Source: Lampris incognitus
Lineage: Eukaryota; Chordata; Actinopteri; Lampriformes; Lampridae
Length of the DNA stretch: 64,000 nt
Direction: 5' to 3'
NCBI RefSeq assembly: GCF_029633865.1
Contig: NC_079221.1
Coordinates: forward strand, 5,177,700-5,241,699
The notes beneath the pieces were generated by a model. That model did no database searches and was not told the origin of the DNA. It saw nothing but the letters and a program-made list of their open reading frames with translations. The position numbers were made by a program, and so were the translations under genes. This document shows, piece after piece, positions 1-13,100 of this stretch. How positions within the stretch are numbered: position 1 is the first letter of the stretch; each line of letters opens with the position of its first letter.

Positions 1-3
1 AGC

Positions 4-64
4 GTGTTGATGTAGGCATACCGAGCCTGCCGTCAGCATGTGGGTTGATGTAGGCATACCGAGC
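4..64 (+). repeat. Direct repeat of 21 bp
   Basis: GTTGATGTAGGCATACCGAG plus C occurs at 6-26 and 44-64, possibly the edge of a larger array left of the window. Confidence 0.7.
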
Positions 65-447
65 GTTTCACGCCGAACCCCTCGGTTAGTGTTGCGCTAG
101 CTTGTGGGATGTGGGGCCATATTTTGTGCCCCCTGTGGAATATGTACCCCCTGTATTCATTTACAGCTCACCGCGGTTACGACGCTTCTCGTTAAGGGAA
201 CTGAAGATGCAGCGACGTGTCGATTGTTTAGCGATTTTGCTGTTCTTGGATTATCGCCGCTGATCCGCAGCCAGGGCCACGTATCCCAAGTGGCTCCTTC
301 TGAGCTGCAACCGTCAGGTTGGGGCTACATGCAGGTGGTGTCACGCAGACCACGTTGTTGTTCATTGCGCCGCACTGAGAACGTCTACCCTAAAACAAAA
401 AACACAACTTCTCATATCAGACCAGAGGTAACCGCGTTTCTGGCATG

Positions 448-463
448 GGCTATAACAGCCCTA

Positions 464-496
<33 letters not shown>

Positions 497-545
497 ATAT
501 ATTATATATATTAGGGCTATAACAGCCCTAATATATATATATACA
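448..545. repeat. (TA)n flanked by duplicated small hairpin
   Basis: GGGCTATAACAGCCCTAATA occurs on both sides of a (TA)n run (448 and 514). Each copy contains the inverted pair GGGCT/AGCCC. Confidence 0.75.
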
Positions 546-603
546 CACCTACAGCAAGCTGGCAATGCCACAGACTCAGATGAGATGTTTCATCACTTGA
601 GAC

Positions 604-633
604 ATTATTATTATTATTATTATTATTATTATG
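604..633. repeat. (TTA)n microsatellite
   Basis: About nine or ten units of TTA. Confidence 0.9.
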
Positions 634-639
634 TATGCT

Positions 640-3600
640 CTTTAACAAAGCAGACCTCTGTGCCTCTTGGTGAGACATATCTGAATATATGATGAGGTCA
701 GTTAAAAGACAATAATGCATATGCTTGACGTCAGCCACTTTGTCTAAACGAGGGGCAGTGGAGACTTTGTATCTGAACCCTTTGTTCTTTTCCCCCTCTC
801 ACAGCTGATATTAAACGTGGGCTATTTTAATTTCCCTTCAGCCAATTTGAGCAGGGCTGGCTATTGGCTCTTTAAAGGTGACCGTCAACTGAGTATGGAC
901 GGGGAGGACTACCTGTAGCATATTAGGCAGTCAGTCACCTGTATCATGACTGATTAGCAGTAACACAGGACGTGGTAGCTTTTCTGCTCTTCCATGAACT
1001 TAACAGCAGCGGTCAAAGTTGTCGCTTCATCAATTTGGGAATGTGAGTTTGAGGAACAGATGGCTGATGGTGAATAGTGCAGGAGTTATTCATAAATGAA
1101 GTGAATCATTTCCTCTGGCCGGCCCAGACGGGGCACCGGGCACCGGGCTAATGTGTGACCACCAATTTCTTGCCAAGTATCGTGTTATCAGTTTGTGTGT
1201 GTGTGTGTGGGGGGGGGGGTGATGCATGTCAGAGCTTGCGACCAGCAAACCTCAGCGAGATATCGGGCGTTGGATGGCAGCCACAGGGGCACTAGCAGCA
1301 GCACGCTGACAAATGGCGAGGCTGGACGGGAACCACTGATAACACCATTTCAGACCAGGATTCCATAGATCCGCGAGATTACTCTTGCCAGAGGAATGTA
1401 ATCTGGGTGGTGTTTGGGCTACTGTTAGACCTCCGTGGTGCAGCAGTGACGTACCTGATTTAAAGGCTGGGGGTGGGGGGGGGGGCCAGTAGATATTCGA
1501 CATAGGTTGTTGCAGTCTGTGTGCATCTGTTAAGGTTTTCAAGAGGAACCAGCGTGTGTGAAACACAACGGCAGGGCTGGCGGGCTAAAGAGGGAGCGTC
1601 TGAAAAGTGTGTGGGGGGGGGGAGTTTGCAGTGTTTGTGTGACAAACAGAAGCTTGGAATTTGACGTTGGTCCGATAGCCTGGCCCCCCACCCCCCCCCC
1701 ACCCCCGCCAGTAAAAGTTAAGAGGCGAGCGAGGATCCGTCAAGCTGATTTACAGCAAAGCTGCGCTGGTCTGGCGCACACACCGGCCTCACATTCACCG
1801 CAGCTAACAAGCACACTTGAGCTCTTCCCGGATGTGTGGAAGGGACCGACAAATTTCTTCTTCTTAGGTTTGTCAAAGCTTACCGGTAAAAGTGAAAGTG
1901 AGCGGTGAGTGAAGCAACCCTTAAGAAAAGACGATATGCTGGTGCACAGCAGCCAGGACGAGGGGACGTCCGTCACCGTGATGTGCAGCCTCTGTCCTGC
2001 ATCAGTTGGATGCAAATCGAAGCCGACTGTACTGAAACGCTCGGCACCGCCTCGACGGCCCGTTCCCGTGACCCAGCGACGGTATGGAAACACCGGCGAG
2101 TGCCCCCCTGCTCGGCCGTGGTTTCGGTGCCGGGGCCCTCATGTGACTCTGAGATTATCAGATGACCAAGTGAAAGCCCAGCGGAGCGTAAAGGGGGGGG
2201 GGGTTAATGAGCCACCCCGCTCAAGTCCGAGCTGCGAGGCACATTAACCGGGCTCAGCAGAACCACAAGTCAGCCGAGCGATTCGCTAGACGAACCCGAC
2301 CCTTTTTTGCACCGCCTTTTGTCCGCAAACGAGCTCTTGGCGCGTATTTCTAGGCGACTGTCGCTCAAAGGAAGGAAAAGCTGGCATGCCACCGGCGGGT
2401 GCAGCCCTTTTCATTAAGACAGCGCTAGATAAACAGTGACAAGCTGGGCGCGGATCTTTGGATACGAGCGGCAGCAACTGATAGACATCAATCTTTACGG
2501 CCGCTTAGGAAAGCTCCGCGAGTGACGGGAGGAGACTGCTCTCCTCTCTTCTCAAAGTCCACCACGATGACATCTCGTTTCTTATCCGTCTCTGTGGCAG
2601 AATACACCTTCTGACTGTAGAAGGTTATCGCCTGGGACGTTTGCCCAAACATCGCCCGTCCCCGTCCCCGTGAAACACGACAACCTCTTGCGACGAATTG
2701 GATGAAGGTTTCCGGCTAATTCTAAAGGCTTCCAGTTACCGCGTAACAGTATCTCTATGCTTCCCTAATGGTCTCAAGTGGAAGAAGCAGCACTTCGTTT
2801 AATTGAAGCGTTGCTTCCGCGGGACGTTGATGGTGCCCTCCGGCTCTTCGTACAGTTGTCTGCAGGGCGGGAGAGGTCGAAGTCCCACGTTTTGCAACGA
2901 GATTACGCTCCCGTTGCAGACAAAGGGCTCGGATAAGGCCTCCACGGGTGATGATGCGTTTGTGAAACCAGAGAAAAGGCCGTTTGGCTGGACACGCCGG
3001 GCCATCTGTGCTGTGGTAACCTGATAGATTGGATTCTCCTGTTTTGGGTCATCGGCCCGAGACACCGCAGACGAGCTGAACGTCACGGCTCTGCTGGCGG
3101 TTGTGACTACCTGAAACGGGGGACTGGCTGGGCAAGAGAGGAGTTCCCCCGTTGTCTTTTTGAACTTTGTGTTTCGCTGGAGACGAGCTGGTGTCTCGGC
3201 CAACAAAATCACGGCTCATTCCTTCAGCGGCGTGTAACCGGCGAATCAGAAGTAAGCGCCAGCTAATGGGGGGGGGGGTGTAAACCGAACCGGTTAGAAC
3301 AGCTGCAGGGGTTCTTCTGGTGGCTTTTGAGTGCGCAGCTGTGGGAACACTGGAGCACATCTGTTAACAAAGGCCGGTGAGGTCACCGTGTGCACACTCG
3401 CCACCCATTCTCATTCACACTGTAATGAAAGACGTGGCGCGCGATGCACCACGGCTTTTACGCTGGCCCCCTATTATGGCAGTCACTTCCCCTAAGAGGG
3501 CAGATGTCTGTTGGGGGTCAACATCCGAACAGCGTAAGGCTACGCGTTCTAGGGTGTGTTGCCAACACGGGTCGGCTCCGATGTTTCGGTTTTTTTTTTC

Positions 3601-5030
3601 CCCCACTCAAATCAATTAATCTCTCTTGAGGAGCTCGTCCCGTCTGTCGACCGAACTCCCGATGCGGAAGGTTGAAGTGTTGCGTGTAAATGTCAATGTG
3701 GCCCTTCAGCTACCTGCAACATTCTGCAACTGCCTCCGCGGCTCCGCCCGCTGCCGAGGGGCCGTGTTTACGAGCTCTGCACCTCTGCCCCGTCTTCTCC
3801 GGCTTCTGCGGACTCCCGCTACTCTCTCAGGCAGGAGTCTGATGCAGGAGATACAAACAACATGCCCGGGATTGGTGTACTCCTCAACCCCTTCACCCAC
3901 CCCCACCCACTTGAACTGCATGTACTTTTCTCAGCCAAAGGTCAAATATTTTCAGAACATTCCCTTCCCGTGTGTCTACGTACTCTGTAGCGCTTTCAGA
4001 TTTAGCGCCTCGCTCGCTGACACAAATAACAAATCTGGATGCTCTGACTCCTCAGATACGAGTCGACGCTGGCACCGTCTCAGAAAACATGTGGGGCGAA
4101 GAAGGTTCAGCAGCTGCGCTGAGACATTTGCGGTTATACGGCCTCGGTATTGACTCTTGTTCATATTTGCATTTCACTGGCTGTTGGTTAAGAAGGGGTG
4201 GGGTAGGGTGGGAGGGGGGGTAGGGCGGGAGGGGGTTTCAGTCTTACAACAGACCTCCTCGGGAGATTCCTTGTTGAGCAAATGAGGACGCCCTGGCTCT
4301 GTCCCGGAGATCAATAGACGGGACACGGAAGGGAGCGCTGAAACACGGGGAGCAGAGGAAGAGGGTGGAGAGGCGAGGCTTCCCCCCCCTCCCCCCCCCG
4401 CTCCTTTGAAATCTTTTGCACACACAGAATGTGGCGGCGAGTCAGTCGACATAACACTTTGTGCATCGTCCTTGTGTCCCTGTAGACAGTCCCCATTAAG
4501 TACACTTAACCCAACGATGTTGGAATAAAATGACATTGGGATATTTTTGGCTTTTTGCACCGTGTGTTGCCATGTTAAAAAAATAAATAAATCAGGAGCT
4601 ACATCACTTCACCAGATATATGACGATTTTAACCTCAGTAGCCCCGTTTTGGAAAGAACTGAGCACTCCGGCGATGACGTGGGTGATTTAAGAGGGGGAA
4701 ATAAGGCGGCTGTTCAGTTCCCTGGTTGACCCAACGTGACACCGTTGTATAAAGTTAATGTTCACCCGCCAGCCCAGGCAAGTCTATGATGACACAGTAT
4801 TTATTGTGCACTTTGCTTACCGTTGAAGAAGGAAGCTGGTCTGTGGATGGGTGATAGAAGGGCGGCGTCCAGAGAGGATTCAGATTATAGGAGGCTTCAT
4901 ATCACTGACCTTCATTGCTCTTAAAGCCCCAATATAACTATAACGATATAACTATAACAATATAACTATAACAATATAATCAGGTCAACATTTGCCTTGT
5001 ATTGCATCATTGGCATGGTGAGTAGTCCGC
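640..5030. other. No gene recognised; G/C homopolymer-rich flank or intron
   Basis: 4.4 kb without an exon I can support. G or C runs of 8-13 occur near 1209, 1482, 1613, 1692, 2192, 3270, 4214 and 4380. I looked for a first integrin exon (signal peptide plus FNLD-type start) and found none. Confidence 0.5.
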
Positions 5031-5037
5031 TCCTGCT

Positions 5038-5170
5038 TGCCAGATCTGGGCCAGAACCAAGCCGTAGCAATGCTGCATGTGCCACATATTTGCCAAAGGT
5101 GGCCCATGTTTAGAAGGCCATTGGCACTGCATCACTGCCTGAAGTGGCCCACATCCAGATGCTATCTGGG
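5038..5170 (-). mobile_element. CCCAGATAGCA-TIR MITE, partial copy
   Basis: Minus-strand partial copy of the family at 43251-43575, recognisable by GGGCCAGAACCAAGCC, GTGGCCCACATCCAG and the terminal GCTATCTGGG. Confidence 0.7.
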
Positions 5171-5227
5171 TATCGTGCATGCATACATAGTAGGTTGGGA
5201 TGATGATGCTGAAACAATGAAGTGTTC

Positions 5228-5838
5228 ACCCCTAATTACACTATAGACTGTCACTGTCCTAATTACACTATAGACTGTCACTGTCCTAATTACACTATAG
5301 ACTCTCACTGTCCTAATGACACTATAGACTGTCACTGTCCTAATTACACTATAGACTGTCACTGTCCTAATTACACTATAGACTCTCACTGTCCTAATTA
5401 CACTATAGACTGTCACTGTCCTAATTACACTATAGACTGTCACTGTCCTAATTACACTATAGACTCTCACTGTCCTAATTACACTATAGACTCTCACTGT
5501 CCTAATTACACTATAGACTGTCACTGTCCTAATTACACTATAGACTGTCACTGTCCTAATTACACTATAGACTCTCACTGTCCTAATTACACTATAGACT
5601 CTCACTGTCCTAATTACACTATAGACTCTCACTGTCCTAATTACACTATAGACTCTCAGTGTCCTAATTACACTATAGACTGTCACTGTCCTAATTACAC
5701 TATAGACTGTCACTGTCCTAATTACACTATAGACTCTCACTGTCCTAATTACACTATAGACTCTCACTGTCCTAATTACACTATAGACTGTCACTGTCCT
5801 AATTACACTATAGACTCTCACTGTCCTAATTACACTAC
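5228..5838. repeat. 27-bp minisatellite, 22 full copies
   Basis: Unit CCTAATTACACTATAGACTG followed by TCACTGT. Copies come in two main states at one position (GACTGTCAC or GACTCTCAC). 27 is a multiple of three, so both strands carry long stop-free frames that are artefacts. Upstream of integrin exon 7123. Confidence 0.95.
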
Positions 5839-6710
5839 ATCATCACCAAGGTTAACATTTTTTTACTTTTTAACTTTTGGTTGTGTTTCTATGCTGCTTC
5901 TTTGTGTGCACGGTGGTTTCGTGTCTGCAGTAGAAAATGCGACCCAGACAAGTTTAGGTGATTCCCCCGCCTCTACCGGTGAGCTGTCTCTCACCTCTCG
6001 CACAATGCCAGACGTACAAAAAAACCACATTTCATTTCCTCAGCCGGAGAACAATCGAGCCCTTAAACTTTAACCTTGCCGGAGCCGGTTGGCTGAACGG
6101 TAACTTCGACGAGTCATAACAATTTCATAAGTGACCTGATTCGGCGTTTCCACCTGCCGGCCCGAGACGTGAATCGCTCCTGAGACGAGAGGCCAGATAA
6201 AACGGTCCGGTGTCAGGCCCGTAGAGGGTCCGTCAGACAAACCCCGATTTGGAGCGTGTTCAGTAATGTAACGAGAGGACCTCACGAACCGCAGCTCGGC
6301 CCCTGCCGCCAGGCGTTCCCATAGGGCTTTAACGGGGCATCAAGGGGTCGTTTGTTTCACAAAATGGCCTTTTGATGACTTAACCGAACCAACCCTGCTC
6401 AAAGCGCGGTGAAAGAAGTCCCGACTTGCGAAGTGTTCCTTTGTCGGGCGGAACAAAGGCACGCTTATGTGTCTTCGTGTGAGGAAACGGTTTTAAGTCT
6501 TCGGTATCAGTTATAATCCGTGGTGCGTATTTGCTGTGTGCAGCGTTTGAATGAAGAACTTTGCCGCTTTTTGGCAGGAACTACAGTATAGCCCCTATAA
6601 AAGGACTAAGTCGTCACTTTCATTGCTTCCCGTGTTGACGATAACTCTTGAATACTGGGTACAACGGAGGCACGAGGGCGCTAATAAACTTGTCCACCGT
6701 TTGCTCGCGT
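5839..6710. other. Unassigned sequence
   Basis: Between the 27-bp array and the first SINE. A stretch near 5860-5930 can be read as a hydrophobic leader but has no homology or splice support. Confidence 0.4.
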
Positions 6711-7070
6711 GGCGGCACGGTGGCCCAGTGGTTAGCGCTGTCGCCTGACAGCAAGAAGGTCCTGGGTTCGAACCCCGGGGTTGTCCAACCTTGGGGGTCG
6801 TCCTCCGTGTGGCGTTGGCACGTTCTCCCCGTGTCTGTGGCGGGCTTTCTCCGGGTGCTCCGGTTTCCCCCACCGAAAAGAAAACAAGACATGCATGTTA
6901 GGGTCAGTACTCCTGTCTGTGCCCCTGACCGGGGCACGGCAAGAAGAACTGGATTTGGACCCCGGGGCGCTGCAGGGCGGCTGCCCCACTGCTCCTAGCT
7001 GCACAGCTAGGATGGGTTAAATGCAGAGCGTGATTTCCCCACAGGGATCAATAAAGTATATATATATATA
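6711..7070 (+). mobile_element. tRNA-headed SINE family A, tail type 1
   Basis: The head resembles a tRNA with box B (GGTTCGAACCCC). The body carries TTGGGGGTCGTCC and TTCTCCCCGTGTCTG. The tail has GGATGGGTTAAATGCAGAGC and ends ATCAATAAAGTATATATA. Ends about 50 bp before integrin exon 7123. Confidence 0.8.
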
Positions 7071-7122
7071 AAAGTATATCTGCACAATACCTTGAATTTC
7101 TTGTTTCTCTTTCCGTCCCCAG

Positions 7123-10100
7123 GCTGCTGATCGGGGCCCCTAGAGCCAGGGCTCTGGACAACCAGAGAGCCAACATCACCGGCGGCCTGTATAAATGTGA
7201 AATCACCCAGTCTAATGCGTGTGAGCGCGTCGACTTTGATAATGAAGGTGAGGAATTGCTTTTATCCCAGCTAAACCTGTCATAAAAAAGTGAAAGGTGG
7301 GGGCCTGCGGGTGGCGTGGCGGTCTGTTCTGTTGCCTACCAACGGTTCAAAACCCCCTCGTGACCTCCGGCTTGGTCGGGCATCCCTACAGACACAATTG
7401 GCCGTGCCTGCGGGTGGGAAGCCGGATGTGGGTGTGTGTCCTGGTCGCTGCACTAAGCGCCTCCTCTGGTCGGTCGGGGCGCCTGTTCGGGGGGGAATAG
7501 CGTGATCTTCCCACGCACTACGCCCCCCCTGGTGAAACTCCTCACCGTCAGGTGAAAAGAAGCGGCTGGCGACTCCACATGTATGGGAGGAGGCATGTGG
7601 TAGTCTGCAGCCCTCCCCGGATCGGCAGAGGAGGTGGAGCAGCGACCGGGATGGCTCAGAAGAGTGGGGTAATTGAAAAAGGTGGGGGGGTGTGAAAGGT
7701 TGATGGAGACTGGGTCACACCATGTACGTTCTCTATTGGAGCAAAACAAACACGATTTATGTAAATGTGCGATAACGAGCGTTTCTTTGTTGCCAAATGT
7801 TCGAAGAGGATGTCCGCACCGAGAACAAGGAGAACCAGTGGATGGGGGTGACGGTTCAGAGCCAGGGACCCGGGGGTAAAATTGTGGTAAGTCAGGCCTT
7901 GCACACTGACATTGAAATATCCTTCCCAGTGGCCTCTCTGCTTGTCCCTCTCTGATGGCGATACCTCTTGGCACCAGTCTGCAGCGTGTCCTAGACCAGA
8001 CTCGTCGTCTCGAAGGACACGTGTTTTACATGTCTCTCTTCTACAACGGCAGACCTGTGCTCATCGCTACCAGAGGCGCCTGTTCGTGAACACGCCGCAG
8101 GAGTCCCGCGACATGACCGGGCGCTGCTACGTCCTGAGTCAGGACCTGACCATCGACTCCGCCTCGGATGAGGACGGGGGGAACTGGAAGTTCTGTGAGG
8201 GCAGAGCCAGAGGCCATGAAAGGTTTGGATCCTGCCAGCAGGGCCTGGCTGCCACTTTTACCAAGGACTACCACTACCTGGTGTTTGGAGCACCGGGGGC
8301 GTACAACTGGAAAGGTCAGAGTCTGCTGTCGCTCACAGGCAGTTCGGCAGATTAATGTATATACGAGAATGCTTTACTCTTGCGATAAATGAGTCGCAAC
8401 GTGACAGGTTATCGAACCGCCGTAACTGCACGTGTCAGTGCTATACAGTGAGTTTCAGAATCAGAATCAGCTTTGTTGGCCAGATGTGCCTATGCACATG
8501 AGGAATTTGACTCCCGCTTCACTGCGGCTTCTAGCACTTTGCAGACATCACTCGCACAAAAAAGAGAGAAGAAAAAACCCCCGGAGGACGTAAATAGAAC
8601 AACACAGGACACTGGAGACATGCATGCACAGCAGCTTTGTCGTGCAGAGTTTTGTGATCAACAACAGCTGAGTAATCGACAACCTATGCCCATATAGTAT
8701 TATAGCATACTTCTTATATACTCGGCACGGTGGCGCAGTGGTTAGCGCGGTCGCCTCACAGCAAGAAGGTCCTGGGTTCGAACCCCGGGGTTGTCCGACC
8801 TTGGGGGTCGTCCTCTGTGTGGAGTTTGCATGTTCTCCCCGTGTCCTCGTGGGTTTCCTCCGGGGGCTCCGGTTTCCTCCCGCCGTCCAAAGACGTGTAG
8901 GTCAGGTGAACCGGCCGTACTACATTGTCCCTAGGCCCTGTGTGACGGCCTGGCGGCCTGGCCAGGGTGTCGCCCCGCTTGCCGCCCGATGACTGCTGGG
9001 ATAGGCTCCAGCATCCCACGACCCGAATTCGGATGAGCGGCTTGGATAATGGATGGATGCTTATATACTATATTGCCCATACACTATACCATGACTCTGC
9101 AACCCATCATGCCCATAATACTCACACTATAGTATCTTATGTACCAGAAGTAGGCACTATATATTCACCTACCATCCACCTCACTACATCCTATATTATA
9201 TACCTGTCTTACAACCACAGCAATAACAGCAATGATTGTCACCAGTGTACAGTAGTTGTATGTGTATTTGCAGTTGCACATTTGTGTTGCACAGCAGGTT
9301 GAAAGAGGAAGTGGGCACATGGCAGATATGTAGATGAGATATCCTGACCAGAGGAGCTGTTTACAGCCCTTAACGTAAAGAACACAGACTTATGCATCTC
9401 CGGCGATCAGTGAGAGAGAATGTCCTCTTGTTTCTGAATGCCGTCCGTGCTACGTCACCAGTCACAGCCGTCATATTTACCGCTTTCACTTAGTTTAGTT
9501 GAGTTTTTGTACTTTTTAAATACCCGGTTATTATGTTGTATTGGTACACCGCTTTTTTTTCCTTTTCTTATTTGTGCAAATCTGTTTTTTTGTTGTTTTT
9601 ATTTCGGTTTTCCCTCCCATAACGAACTTTTACCATTTCCGGCCTTTAGGCATCGTGCGGGCGGAGCAAAAGAACAACACGTTGTTGGAGATGGGGTTTT
9701 ACGACGACGGCCCTTATGAAGTGGGAGATGAAAACATCTTGGACCCTGAACTGGTTCCTGTGCCTGCCAACAGCTACCTAGGTGGGTATGTTTTCGGGAA
9801 GCCGGGCCGACGGCGAGGCGGACTGTGTGAGCCGTGTGAACCCAGGTATCCTGTTTATGGACCGACTGTTTTAATCCTGTCCCGGTCAGCCTTCTTTAAA
9901 CAAGTTGCTCCCCCTGCAGGTCCACTTGGGAGAGGGTTCGCTGTGTTGGTCCGGTAGTCGTTTAGATTTGCAATCTTTGGGCTTGGCACCTTTAACCTTC
10001 CTCTATAAAACCACATCCCCGTGGTGGTTAACTCAAGTGTTTCTCTGCGCTGTTACTAACAGAATGCTTGAATGCTCCGCGTTTCACGGAGTCGTAACTT

Positions 10101-13100
10101 ATTTTATGATTTTTCTTTTAACATGTTAGGGTTGGCGCCACGGTGGCACAGTGGTTAGCGCGGTCGCCTCGCAGCAAGAAGGTCCTGGGTTCGAGCCCCG
10201 GGGTAGTCCGACCTTGGGGGTCGTCCCGGGTCGTCCTCTGTGTGGAGTTTGCATGTTCTCCCCGTGTCTGCGTGGGTTTCCTCCGGGTGTTCTGGTTTCC
10301 TCCCACCATCAAAAAGACATGCGTGTTAGGGTTACTACTCCTGTCTGTGCCCCTGAGCAAGGCAGTGGAAAGAAGGACTGGAGTTGGTCCCAGGGCGCTG
10401 CAGCTGCCCACTGCCCCTATACAATAGGATGGATTAAATGCAGAGAACACATTTCATTGTAAGAATGACAAAATAAAGTAGCTTACTAGGAAGTGAATAT
10501 GACATTTGGACACTGTTGATAGTTTGATTTCCAGCTTACTCTCCTTTTTGTATAGGGCTGAACCATCAACAGTGTATTTGGTATAGGGCTGAACCATGAA
10601 CAGTGTATTTGGTATAGGGCTGACCATGAACAGTGTGTTTGTATAGGGCTGAACCATGAACAGTGTATTTTGTATAGGGCTGACCATGAACAGTGTGTTT
10701 GTATAGGGCTGAACCATGAACAGTGTATTTGGTATAGGGCTGAACCATGAACAGTGTATTTGGTATAGGGCTGAACCATCAACAGTGTATTTGGTATAGG
10801 GCTGAACCATGAACAGTGTATTTTGTGTAGGGCTGAACCATGAACAGTGTATTTGGTATAGGGCTGAACCATGAACAGTGTATTTGGTATAGGGCTGAAC
10901 CATGAACAGTGTATTTGGTATAGGGCTGAACCATGAACAGTGTATTTGGTATAGGGCTGAACCATGAACAGTGTATTTTGTATAGGGCTGAACCATGAAC
11001 AGTGTATTTTGTATAGGGCTGAACCATGAACAGTGTATTTTGTATAGGGCTGAACCATGAACAGTGTATTTTGTATAGGGCTGAACCATGAACAGTGTAT
11101 TTGGTATAGGGCTGAACCATGAACAGTGTATTTGGTATAGGGCTGAACCATGAACAGTGTATTTGGTATAGGGCTGAACCATGAACAGTGTATTTGGTAT
11201 AGGGCTGAACCATGAACAGTGTGTTTTGTATAGGGCTGAACCATGGACAGTGTATTTGGTATAGGGCTGAACCATGAACAGTGTATTTGGTATAGGGCTG
11301 AACCGTGAACAGTGTATTTTGTATAGGGCTGAACCATGAACAGTGTATTTGTATAGGGCTGAACCATGAACAGTGTATTTGGTATAGGGCTGAACCATGA
11401 ACAGTGTATTTGGTATAGGGCTGAACCATGAACAGTGTATTTGGTATAGGGCTGAACCATCAACAGTGTATTTGGTATAGGGCTGAACCATCAACAGTGT
11501 ATTTGGTATAGGGCTGAACCATGAACAGTGTATTTGGTATAGGGCTGAACCATGAACAGTGTATTTGTATAGGGCTGAACCATGAACAGTGTATTTGGTA
11601 TAGGGCTGAACCATGAACAGTGTATTTTGTATAGGGCTGAACCATGAACAGTGTATTTGGTATAGGGCTGAACCATGAACAGTGTATTTGGTATAGGGCT
11701 GAACCATGAACAGTGTATTTGGTATAGGGCTGAACCATCAACAGTGTATTTGGTATAGGGCTGAACCATGAACAGTGTATTTGGTATAGGGCCGAACCAT
11801 GAACAGTGTATTTGGTATAGGGCTGAAAAATGAACAGTGTATTTGGTATAGGGCTGAACCATGAACAGTGTGTTTTGTATAGGGCTGAACCATGAACAGT
11901 GTATTTGGTATAGGGCCGAACCATGAACAGTGTATTTTGTATAGGGCTGAACCATGAACAGTGTATTTGGTATAGGGCTGAACCATGAACAGTGTATTTG
12001 GTATAGGGCTGAACCATGAACAGTGTATTTGGTATAGGGCTGAACAATCTTGGATAAACATGTTTTTGTGTTGTATATGGTAACATGAAAGAATAAGAAG
12101 AAGTTGCATAACTTCATCAGATATAAGCTAAGCATTTATCATTCTAGCCATGATTTGGGTGAAGTTAGTTGATTTTGTTATCAAACAAAATACGAGTCTC
12201 AGTCCGACATGACTGACGGGTCCAGCTTGCCTCTCACTGCATCCTTTGCATTGTGGCTGTTGCACATGTGTGTATACTGCGGTGTGAAGTGTGAAACGAC
12301 GTACTGTTCAGCCCTGTTTTTTTGCATGAAGAAGATCCCGAAATAGCTCTCGGTGTGACTTGGCATTTCCTGACACATTTCTCCCGCTTTAGGGTTTTCC
12401 CTGGACTCGGGACACAGCATCACAAAGGGCCGGGGCCTAACAATCGTGGCCGGCGCGCCCAGATCGAATCACTCCGGGGCCGTTGTGCTGTTAAAGAAAG
12501 AGAGCGAGGCCTCCACCAGACTCTCCCCCGAGTTCATCCTGCAGGGACCAGGACTGGCCTCCTCTTTTGGATATGACGTGGCTGTCGTCGACCTGAACGG
12601 TGATGGGTATGCAACATGTCTCATTTCCTTTATCGAAAGCGACAATCCTGCAGATTTACACGCGAGCAAAGGTCCTTTTTCGATGCGGTGTGTGTAACAC
12701 GATCCAGATCATGAACACTTGTGTAGCGGCTCGTTTTAATTTACCGTCTGGTAGGCATCCAGGTAGCCTCGCGGTCTATTCCGTTGCCTACCAACACGGG
12801 GGTCGCCGGTTCGAATCCCCGTGTTGCCTCCGGCTTGGTCGGGCGTCCCTGTGGACACAATTGGCCGTGTCTGCGGGTGGGAAGCCGGATGTGGGTTTGT
12901 GTCCTGGTCGCTGCACTAGCGCCTCCTCTGGTCGGTCAGGGTGCCTGTTCGTGGGAATAGCGTGATCCTCCCACGTGCTACATGTACCCCCCGGTGAAAC
13001 TCCTCACTGTCTGGGGAAAAGAAGCGGCTGGTGACTCCACATGTATGGGAGGAGGCATGTGGTAGTCTGCAGCCCTCCCCGGATCGGCAGAGGGGGTGGA

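Noticed and set aside
5228-5838. CACTATAG in each 27-bp unit as a phage-type promoter
   Set aside because: Only the core octamer matches; chance similarity in a vertebrate repeat.
5162-6073. Long open frames on both strands across the 27-bp array
   Set aside because: The unit is a multiple of three, so any stop-free unit gives long frames on both strands; the proteins are pure 9-residue repeats.
5860-6073. Possible signal-peptide exon for the integrin
   Set aside because: Hydrophobic by chance; lacks the FNLD-type mature start and a suitable donor.
6711-6790. True tRNA gene in the SINE head
   Set aside because: Box B is good but there is no cloverleaf with paired acceptor stem, and the same head recurs with SINE bodies.
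5228-12045. CRISPR arrays
   Set aside because: Repeats are contiguous without unique spacers, and the host is a eukaryote.
10454-12135. Open frames of up to 417 codons on the minus strand
   Set aside because: They are 31-residue-period translations of the 31-bp minisatellite in several frames.
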